Shown here piece after piece: positions 1-5,386 of a DNA stretch of 5,686 nt. Made by a program: the position numbers and the translations under genes. Source of the DNA: Treponemataceae bacterium. GTDB lineage: Bacteria > Spirochaetota > Spirochaetia > Treponematales > Treponemataceae. The stretch covers positions 1-5,686 of the forward strand of contig JAILRX010000143.1 in the NCBI GenBank assembly GCA_024697985.1. The letters are read 5' to 3'. Position 1 is the stretch's first letter. Every line of letters starts with the position of its first letter. The notes under the pieces are model-generated. The model worked only from the letters and a program-made list of their open reading frames with translations, did not search any database and was not told where the DNA came from.

Positions 1-381
1 CGAAATCATGGAATTCAAGGTGGCCATTACCATCATAAAACCAAAAACTCGGTACCCGATATGAATTGAAAGTGCCGTTGGAATAAAAAAGCAGGTTACA
101 ACACAGGAAAAAATATATCCGATAGTTGCAAACCATGAACCCAGATTAACCTTTCCTTTTTTTATTAAAATTTCCGAAAGCGAAAAAGCAACTATCGTAA
201 GGAACATCAGCAAAGCCGAAAGAGGCAGTCCAATCGCAATAATAAAGATTGTCGTGGCAATAAAAAGGGCAATACAAATAAGGTTACCGACAACGAGGTT
301 TGAAAGCTTTTTCTGGTCCTTGTACGAAAATTTTTGGAAGACTTCATCACTTGGATAAAGTTTCTGTAAACGATTTGCCAT
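1..381 (-). CDS. N-terminal part of a six-helix chemoreceptor-like membrane protein (runs off the left edge)
   Basis: Read on the minus strand from ATG at 381, the frame stays open for 127 codons to the window edge, so the C-terminus is missing. About 30 polar residues are followed by hydrophobic segments near residues 33-50, 54-72, 80-100 and 110-126, in the same order as in the chemoreceptor at 587-2203. The two align almost without gaps: both share a pattern KFxYxxQKxxSNLxxGxxIC near residues 17-36, then IKKGxVxxGS, then a VMAT(L/V)N block. They are therefore paralogues, transcribed divergently. By analogy the missing part is probably a cytoplasmic methyl-accepting signalling coiled coil, but another output domain is possible because it is not visible. 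The start is supported by an AGGAGG Shine-Dalgarno six bases upstream. A different frame over 207-440 is also open but has none of this homology. Confidence 0.85.
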   Translation of the reverse strand, partial: MANRLQKLYPSDEVFQKFSYKDQKKLSNLVVGNLICIALFIATTIFIIAIGLPLSALLMFLTIVAFSLSEILIKKGKVNLGSWFATIGYIFSCVVTCFFIPTALSIHIGYRVFGFMMVMATLNSMIS

Positions 382-387
382 GAGAAC

Positions 388-393
388 CCTCCT
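388..393 (-). promoter_or_regulatory. Shine-Dalgarno site of the leftmost gene
   Basis: The plus-strand CCTCCT reads AGGAGG on the minus strand, six bases before the ATG at 381. It is a full match to the anti-Shine-Dalgarno core and fixes the start codon of the partial receptor gene. Confidence 0.85.
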
Positions 394-411
394 GCACAAA
401 GATTCAAAATA

Positions 412-440
412 ATTGTAAAACGCTTTTGTAAAACCCGCAA
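412..440 (-). promoter_or_regulatory. Candidate sigma-70 promoter for the leftmost receptor gene
   Basis: On the minus strand, TTGCGG (435-440) and TACAAT (412-417) are separated by 17 bases. The -10 matches the consensus at 5 of 6 positions; the -35 matches only at TTG. The implied start of transcription, near 405, would leave a leader of about 24 bases containing the AGGAGG site. The region is so AT-rich that chance matches are likely, so this is a modest call. Confidence 0.4.
413..434. repeat. Tandem pair of TTGTAAAAC words
   Basis: The nine-base word TTGTAAAAC occurs at 413-421 and again at 426-434, a 13-base period. The copies overlap the candidate -10 element and spacer of the leftward promoter. 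The core GTAAAA, or its complement TTTTAC, also occurs at 447-452, 481-486, 511-516 and 544-549. It may be an operator or simply AT-rich sequence. Confidence 0.5.
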
Positions 441-473
441 TTATTTTTTTACAAATTGCTTAAAACTAAAAAT

Positions 474-516
474 TATTTGATTTTACTCAATATATGCATA
501 AAGTATTTGATTTTAC
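474..516. repeat. 13-bp perfect direct repeat with a 30-bp period in the divergent promoter region
   Basis: TATTTGATTTTAC occurs at 474-486 and identically at 504-516; including the flanking AA and one mismatch, 15 of 16 bases agree (471-486 against 501-516). The spacing is close to three helical turns, so both copies would face the same side of the DNA. The second copy covers the -35 element of the rightward promoter. A shorter echo, ATTTGATTAC, follows at 518-527. The repeat is plain in the sequence; a regulatory role is inference. Confidence 0.65.
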
Positions 517-536
517 AATTTGATTACCGATATAAT
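507..536 (+). promoter_or_regulatory. Promoter for the chemoreceptor gene (sigma-70, with possible sigma-28 overlap)
   Basis: A perfect TATAAT at 531-536 is preceded after 18 bases by TTGATT (507-512), which matches the -35 consensus at TTGA. Transcription would begin near 543, giving a leader of about 44 bases. The same stretch can also be read as TTGA (507-510), 15 bases, then ACCGATAT (526-533). That has the flagellar sigma-28 spacing and six of eight matches to GCCGATAA, but only two of four to the TAAA element. The sigma-70 reading is the stronger one. Confidence 0.6.
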
Positions 537-573
537 AGAAGGTGTAAAATTAATATTTAAAAATGTGGGTAAT

Positions 574-581
574 AAAGGGGG
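574..581 (+). promoter_or_regulatory. Shine-Dalgarno site that decides the chemoreceptor start
   Basis: AAAGGGGG ends five bases before the ATG at 587. The alternative in-frame ATG at 563 is preceded only by A/T-rich bases. Alignment to the divergent paralogue, whose start is well defined, also places the N-terminus at 587 to within one residue. Confidence 0.75.
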
Positions 582-586
582 CTAAT

Positions 587-2203
587 ATGAGAATAATTGA
601 CAGGATGAGTCCAAAAGAAGAAATCCTAAGCAAATTCGATTATCAGACACAAAAACGTATTTCAAACTTGATAAGCGGAGACATCATCTGCTTTTTTCTT
701 TTTGTATTGCTAAGCATTGCAATGTTTGTAACAAAGATAAATTTTTTAAGTTCATGCATCATAACATCAACAGCAATATTGTTCTTTGCTTCACTAATAT
801 TCATAAAAAAAGGTCATGTTTTTATCGGATCTTTTCTTACGACAATAGCTCTTCTGCTTGCTTCAATGAACATCGCTTTCTTTTCACATCCAAGTACAGA
901 ACTTGTTCATTATAGAACAACATGCTTTATGGTCGTAATGGCTACAGTAAATGCTCTTGTATCACTCAAGATAGTTCAGCTTCACATCTTCCACGGTGTT
1001 TCATATGCTATTTTAGTTGGAAGTTTTTTTACGACTTATCTTGAAACCTTCATGCAGGACAAAGGAGCTTCTATTGCAGCCCTCGTAATCAACATTCTTG
1101 CAATCGCAATGACAAACCTGATTCTTCTTGCATCAAACGTAATCAGCACAAAGCTCATCAGGCACGCTGAAAACCAGCAGAAACAGGTAAGCGAAAACTT
1201 GAGCACGATTACAAACGCTCTTACAAAGGCTAACGAATCACTCAACATCGGACATAAACTGAACCAGGCTGCAAACATAGCTTCAAAAAGCAGTACTGAA
1301 ATCAATGAGCTTTACCAAAACCTTATCAGTGACACAGTGCACCTGCGAAGTGAAACAGAAAGCGTAAAGCACGCAGGAAATCTCATTACGGATTCAACAA
1401 GTGCCATGAGCCGCGCAATCCAGGAACAGAACTCGGCCATCGTTGAGACAACTACAGCCATGACAGAAATTTCGACAAACGTTGCAAACATCAACGGAAT
1501 CGCACAGAAACGACACGAAAACCTCAACGCAATCGTAACTCTGCTTGATAACCAGACAGGTCTTGTTCACGAACTTGTACGACAGGTTGAACAGGTACGA
1601 GAATCGTCAAATGAAATTGCAAAATTCGTACAGACCGTTGATTCAATCGCAGGCCAGACAAACCTTCTTGCCATGAACGCATCAATTGAAGCGGCTCATG
1701 CAGGTGCAATGGGAAAAGGATTTGGAGTTATCGCACAGGAAATCAGAAAACTTTCTGAAGAGACCACAAAGAACGCAAACAAAATTGCAGAAACACTTAA
1801 GAGCAACACGGAAATCGTAAAGGAAACTTCGGATTCTGTTGCAGCCTTCGCTTCATCAACAACAAACAGTTCTGATGAAATCAGAAACACGGTTAATTCT
1901 GTAGGTGAAATCATGGATGGTCTTTCTGAAATTCAGACTGCTACACACGAAATTGCAGAAAGCCTTAACCTTATCGTAGATAAATCACAGGAAAATGAAG
2001 ATACGATCAATAACGTTGTCGGCCAGATTGATATTCAGGGTGAAAACCTCACAAATATCTCGAACCTGACCGACGGACTCAACCAGCGCGTTGATGACAT
2101 CAACAAAAAGCTTGAGAACATCAACAGCGCAATTGATGTAATCTATAACGGTGCAAAGGAAAACGAAAAAGTTTCCGAACGAATCGCATCGTTACTGCAC
2201 TAA
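587..2203 (+). CDS. Methyl-accepting chemotaxis protein with six-helix membrane anchor
   Basis: This is a 538-residue transmembrane chemoreceptor; the family relays ligand or membrane signals to the CheA/CheW kinase complex at the inner membrane and is tuned by methylation. About 30 cytoplasmic residues are followed by six hydrophobic segments (roughly 31-49, 52-74, 78-99, 111-129, 133-152, 160-184). The loops are short, so there is no large periplasmic ligand-binding domain. I recognise no HAMP domain; a long helical region runs directly from about 190 to 355. The signalling tip is unmistakable: AGQTNLLAMNASIEAAHAG (355-373), then GKGFGVIAQEIRKLSEE (376-392). A second coiled-coil arm continues to the C-terminus, which ends in SLLH and lacks a CheR-docking NWETF-type pentapeptide. 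Residues 278-300 resemble a methylation helix. It is divergent to a paralogue and convergent with deoD. The specific signal is unknown. Confidence 0.93.
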   Translation: MRIIDRMSPKEEILSKFDYQTQKRISNLISGDIICFFLFVLLSIAMFVTKINFLSSCIITSTAILFFASLIFIKKGHVFIGSFLTTIALLLASMNIAFFSHPSTELVHYRTTCFMVVMATVNALVSLKIVQLHIFHGVSYAILVGSFFTTYLETFMQDKGASIAALVINILAIAMTNLILLASNVISTKLIRHAENQQKQVSENLSTITNALTKANESLNIGHKLNQAANIASKSSTEINELYQNLISDTVHLRSETESVKHAGNLITDSTSAMSRAIQEQNSAIVETTTAMTEISTNVANINGIAQKRHENLNAIVTLLDNQTGLVHELVRQVEQVRESSNEIAKFVQTVDSIAGQTNLLAMNASIEAAHAGAMGKGFGVIAQEIRKLSEETTKNANKIAETLKSNTEIVKETSDSVAAFASSTTNSSDEIRNTVNSVGEIMDGLSEIQTATHEIAESLNLIVDKSQENEDTINNVVGQIDIQGENLTNISNLTDGLNQRVDDINKKLENINSAIDVIYNGAKENEKVSERIASLLH

Positions 2204-2204
2204 A

Positions 2205-2909
2205 TCAGTTTTCAACGGCAGTTTCAAGGGCAATTTTCATCATATTTGTGAATGTTTTTTGCCTTTCTTCTGCCGAAGAAGCCTCGCCTGTCACGATATT
2301 GTCGGACACGGTCAGAATTGCAAGAGCTTTTCGATTGAACTTGGCTGCAAGGGTGAAAAGCTCGGCACTTTCCATTTCAATTCCCTTTACGCCATAAGAT
2401 TTCCAAAGTTTCCAGTTATTATTTTCATCGTAAAACAAATCGCTTGATGCAACAGAACCGACCATAGTGCTTATGTTAAGTTTCTGGGCATTGTCGTAGG
2501 CACTTTTCAAAAGACCAAAATCAGCAGTCGGAGCGTAGTGCAAAGAACCGAACCTCTGATTAAGCATACACGAATCTGTACAGGCACTCATTGCAAGGAT
2601 AACTTCACCTATCTTTACTTTTTCGTCAACGGCACCGCAAGTTCCAATTCGGATGGCTTTCTGAACGCCATAAAACTGAAAAAGCTCGTTTACGTAGATT
2701 GAAATTGAAGGCTGCCCCATTCCAGTTCCCTGAACGGAAACGCGTTTGCCTTTGTAAGTTCCGGTATATCCGTACATGCCTCGAACCTGATTGTAACATT
2801 CGGCATTTTCCAAAAAGTTTTCGGCTATGAATTTTGCACGGAGCGGATCACCAGGAAGCAATACGCATTCGGCAATCTGTCCTTCTTTTGCAGCTATATG
2901 TGTACTCAT
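2205..2909 (-). CDS. deoD: Purine nucleoside phosphorylase, DeoD type
   Basis: This cytoplasmic purine-salvage enzyme cleaves purine (deoxy)nucleosides with phosphate to the free base and (deoxy)ribose-1-phosphate; the bacterial family is hexameric. The 234 residues are close to the 239 of E. coli DeoD and align throughout. Visible active-site features by family numbering are H4, the phosphate loop PGDPLRAK (19-26, with G20 and R24), R43 in VRGM, R87 in IRIGTCGA, the ribose-binding EME (178-180), and the base-contacting D203 (TVSDN) with R216 (EERQ). The family serine after R87 is threonine (T90), a mild change. Start choice: ATG at 2909 has GGAGG five bases upstream, and this places the family's H4 correctly. 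A TTG four codons earlier overlaps that site. The gene is monocistronic in view, with a strong promoter upstream. It ends one base from the chemoreceptor stop codon, which it faces. Confidence 0.96.
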   Translation of the reverse strand: MSTHIAAKEGQIAECVLLPGDPLRAKFIAENFLENAECYNQVRGMYGYTGTYKGKRVSVQGTGMGQPSISIYVNELFQFYGVQKAIRIGTCGAVDEKVKIGEVILAMSACTDSCMLNQRFGSLHYAPTADFGLLKSAYDNAQKLNISTMVGSVASSDLFYDENNNWKLWKSYGVKGIEMESAELFTLAAKFNRKALAILTVSDNIVTGEASSAEERQKTFTNMMKIALETAVEN

Positions 2910-2914
2910 AAAAT

Positions 2915-2919
2915 CCTCC
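2915..2919 (-). promoter_or_regulatory. Shine-Dalgarno site of deoD
   Basis: Minus-strand GGAGG lies five bases before the ATG at 2909. It decides against the upstream in-frame TTG (2919-2921), which would put the start codon on top of the ribosome binding site. Confidence 0.85.
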
Positions 2920-2939
2920 AAGAAACTAAAATTAAAAAA

Positions 2940-2968
2940 AGTATAGCATGCAAATTTTCAACTGGCAA
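2940..2968 (-). promoter_or_regulatory. Strong sigma-70 promoter for deoD with extended -10
   Basis: On the minus strand, TTGCCA (2963-2968, five of six consensus matches) and TATACT (2940-2945, five of six) are separated by exactly 17 bases. TGC directly precedes the -10, giving an extended -10 motif. Transcription would start near 2933, leaving a leader of about 24 bases that contains the GGAGG site. Confidence 0.75.
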
Positions 2969-3015
2969 AATCTTTTCTTCAATTGTAAATTCTATTTTTT
3001 TGAAGGTCTTTTTTT

Positions 3016-3044
3016 TTGCGAGAAATAATAAGCTATGATAAAAT
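3016..3044 (+). promoter_or_regulatory. Candidate promoter for the GH3 gene, very close to the start codon
   Basis: TTGCGA (3016-3021) and TAAAAT (3039-3044) are 17 bases apart, matching consensus at four and five of six positions. T-tracts at 2995-3001 and 3009-3017 lie where an UP element would sit. An overlapping alternative -10 is TATGAT at 3034-3039. Either would start transcription within about six bases of the ATG at 3052, giving a leaderless or nearly leaderless message. The call is tentative. Confidence 0.35.
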
Positions 3045-3051
3045 TTTAAAC

Positions 3052-5382
3052 ATGATGACACCAGAAGAATTAATTAAAAATTTATCACTTAAAGAAAAAT
3101 GTAGAATTTTCAGCGGAGATGGCCCTTGGAACACCTTCAGTGCAGGCGACAAAGTACCATCATTTTCTATGGCAGATGGTCCTCACGGACTTCGAAAACA
3201 AGGCGATGCAGCTTATGCTGATATGGAAAACAGCCATATCGCAACCTGTTACCCAACCGCAAGTGCCCTTGCTTCAAGTTGGAACACAGAAACAATCGAA
3301 AGACTTGCAAAAGCCCTTGCAACAGAAGCTTACAACGAAGATGTACAGGTTTTGCTCGGATGTGGTATGAACATCAAGCGATCACCTCTTTGTGGACGAA
3401 ACTTCGAATACTTTTCTGAAGATCCTTACCTTGCAGGAACACTGGCTGCTCAGTACGTAAAGACAATTCAGGAAAACGGTGTTGCCGCTTGCCCAAAACA
3501 CTTTTGCGCAAACAACCAGGAAAAACGACGAATGACTTCAAACAGTATCGTTGATGAACGAACACTGAATGAAATATATCTTAGAGCCTTTGAAATCGTA
3601 GTTAAAAACTCAGCTCCGAAATCAATCATGGCTTCATACAACCGATGCAACGGATCATACGTTGGTCACAACAAGAAATTCCTTACTGACATCCTCAGAA
3701 CAAAATGGGGCTATAAGGGTATCGTAATTTCAGACTGGGGTGCTTGTATCAACGCTGCTGATTCTATGATGGCTGGAATGGATCTTGCAATGCCTGATTC
3801 AAACGGATACCTCAACGAACAGCTTGAAAAAGCAGTTGCAGACGGAAAAATCACAGAAGCAGACGTTGAAAAAATGGCTGCACGAGTTGTTGCCCTCGCA
3901 CAGGAAATGAAAAATCAGACCCGTGAAAAAGGCAAGACAGATTTTGATGCACACAACCAGATCGCAGTTGACTTGGCTGCAGACTGTGCCGTACTTCTCA
4001 AAAACGAAGGACTTCTTCCACTCAAACAGAAGGAAATCTGCGTAATCGGTGAACTTGCTGAATACCTCAAATTCCAGGGCGGTGGATCAAGCCATATTCA
4101 GACAAGAAAAACTCCTAACGTAATCGAAGCTTTGGAAGCTAAGGGCTACAAAGTTGAATATTCAAAAGGTTACCTTTCAGGATTTGTTAAGAGAGCAAAG
4201 GCTGAAAGCAAAAACAAGCCTTATCAGAAAAAAGCACTCGAACTTGCCAAACAGTGCGCAGAAAAGAACATGCCTATCGTATTCTGCTGCGGACTTACAG
4301 ACTCGTTCGAAGGTGAAGGTTTTGATCGAGAAGATCTTCTTCTTCCACCAGAACAGCTTAAACTTTTGGATGACATCAGCAAAATCACAAAGAATATCGT
4401 AGTCCTCTCTTTTGCCGGAGCTCCAATCGACTTCTCTTTCACAGATAAAGTTAATGCCATCCTCCATATGCACTATGCAGGACAGGGTGTTGGTGAAGCT
4501 GCTGCAATCCTCGTAAGCGGAGAAAGAAGCCCAAGCGGAAAACTTTCAGAAAGCTATCCTTTCAAGGTTGAAGATACTCCATGTTTCGGAAACTACTCAA
4601 TCACCGGAAAAGATGACATCTATTACAAAGAAGGATTGATGGTAGGTTACCGCTACTATCAGACAAAAAATATTCCTGTTAGATTCGAATTCGGTTACGG
4701 ATTGAGCTATACAACTTTCGAATATTCAAACTTCTCAGTAGAAAAATCAGGTGATTCTGCAGTTGCAAAATTCACACTCAAAAACACAGGTAGTGTTGAT
4801 GCAGCAGAAGTTGCTCAGATTTACGTAAAGAACCCGGAAAGCAAGACAGAACTTCAGAGAGCAGTTCAGGAACTCCGCGGATACGCAAAAGTATTCCTCA
4901 AGGCTGGAGAAAGCAAAGAAGTAACAATCAAGCTTGATGACAATGCTTTCAAAGTTTTCTCTACAAAGAAAGACGATTTCGTACTTTGCGGCGGCGAATA
5001 CACAGTTCAGCTTGCAGCATCTGTAAAAGACATCAAGGCTGAAAAAGCCATCAAAATCGAAGGAGATTCTCTCGAAGCTCTCTGTGACCCAGTTGTTTAT
5101 ACTGACGACATGACTGTTGAAGGAAAACTTGACCACTTCGTAATGAGCTCAAGTCTTGGCGATATGTCAAAGAAATCTTTCATCATCAGAGCCTTCCTTG
5201 CAATCATCCTTATCGTATTGAGATTGATGAACAAAGGACAGAGCGCAGACTCACCTATCGTAAAGATTCAGATCAATACGATTCGAGAATGCCCTGTAGA
5301 AAGCTTGATCAGTACTTCTGGTGGATCAGTTAACCATGCAATGGCTAAGTTCTTTGTATGGTGTGCTAACCACAAACTGTAA
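3052..5382 (+). CDS. Glycoside hydrolase family 3 beta-glucosidase-like enzyme, cytoplasmic
   Basis: This is a complete 776-residue GH3 enzyme, the size of bacterial beta-glucosidases that release glucose or related sugars from the non-reducing ends of beta-linked oligosaccharides by a retaining mechanism. Domains in order: the N-terminal barrel (about 1-290) with MADGPHGLRKQ (40-50), CPKHF (147-151) and the nucleophile D228 in GIVISDWGA; a linker; the alpha/beta sandwich (about 310-550) with GGGSSHIQT and the likely acid/base E422 in FEGEGFDRED; GYGLSYTTF (548-556); a fibronectin-III-like domain (about 565-670); and a C-terminal helical extension ending near SLISTSGG. I see no signal peptide and no PA14 insertion, so it probably acts on imported oligosaccharides. 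The start at 3052 (or the adjacent ATG at 3055) fits the family N-terminus, although neither has a clear Shine-Dalgarno. A TTG at 3016 would add twelve unconserved residues. Exact substrate (glucoside, xyloside, other) cannot be read from sequence. Confidence 0.93.
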   Translation: MMTPEELIKNLSLKEKCRIFSGDGPWNTFSAGDKVPSFSMADGPHGLRKQGDAAYADMENSHIATCYPTASALASSWNTETIERLAKALATEAYNEDVQVLLGCGMNIKRSPLCGRNFEYFSEDPYLAGTLAAQYVKTIQENGVAACPKHFCANNQEKRRMTSNSIVDERTLNEIYLRAFEIVVKNSAPKSIMASYNRCNGSYVGHNKKFLTDILRTKWGYKGIVISDWGACINAADSMMAGMDLAMPDSNGYLNEQLEKAVADGKITEADVEKMAARVVALAQEMKNQTREKGKTDFDAHNQIAVDLAADCAVLLKNEGLLPLKQKEICVIGELAEYLKFQGGGSSHIQTRKTPNVIEALEAKGYKVEYSKGYLSGFVKRAKAESKNKPYQKKALELAKQCAEKNMPIVFCCGLTDSFEGEGFDREDLLLPPEQLKLLDDISKITKNIVVLSFAGAPIDFSFTDKVNAILHMHYAGQGVGEAAAILVSGERSPSGKLSESYPFKVEDTPCFGNYSITGKDDIYYKEGLMVGYRYYQTKNIPVRFEFGYGLSYTTFEYSNFSVEKSGDSAVAKFTLKNTGSVDAAEVAQIYVKNPESKTELQRAVQELRGYAKVFLKAGESKEVTIKLDDNAFKVFSTKKDDFVLCGGEYTVQLAASVKDIKAEKAIKIEGDSLEALCDPVVYTDDMTVEGKLDHFVMSSSLGDMSKKSFIIRAFLAIILIVLRLMNKGQSADSPIVKIQINTIRECPVESLISTSGGSVNHAMAKFFVWCANHKL

Positions 5383-5386
5383 GATT

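Noticed and set aside
207..440. 77-codon open frame on the minus strand
   Set aside because: It is a different frame from the real gene starting at 381. The real frame has an AGGAGG site and homology to the neighbouring chemoreceptor, and this one has neither.
563..586. Upstream ATG adding eight residues to the chemoreceptor
   Set aside because: It has no ribosome binding site. The AAAGGGGG site and paralogue alignment both support the ATG at 587.
2158..2176. Small inverted repeat GGAAAAC/GTTTCC near the end of the chemoreceptor, a candidate deoD terminator
   Set aside because: It is a short stem with a bulge, and only three T residues follow on the minus strand. It is more likely a chance feature of AT-rich coding sequence.
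2226..2266. Possible terminator hairpin AAGGGCAA/TTGCCTTT after the chemoreceptor
   Set aside because: The stem contains a wobble pair, the loop is 25 bases, and the following sequence is CTTCTG, not a T-run. It also lies in deoD codons.
2151..2447. 98-codon plus-strand open frame across the chemoreceptor/deoD junction
   Set aside because: It overlaps the chemoreceptor end out of frame and runs antisense to conserved DeoD sequence, with no start signal.
2910..2921. TTG start adding four residues to DeoD
   Set aside because: The codon overlaps the GGAGG site that serves the ATG at 2909, and the extra residues shift the family's H4 away from its usual position.
3016..3051. TTG start adding twelve residues to the GH3 enzyme
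   Set aside because: It lies in a T-tract with no ribosome site, and family proteins begin near the MTPEEL-type segment encoded from 3055.
4747..5136. 129-codon open frame antisense to the GH3 gene
   Set aside because: It is cysteine- and phenylalanine-rich, has no ribosome site or recognisable domain, and lies wholly opposite conserved GH3 fibronectin-III-like sequence. It is a shadow of codon bias.
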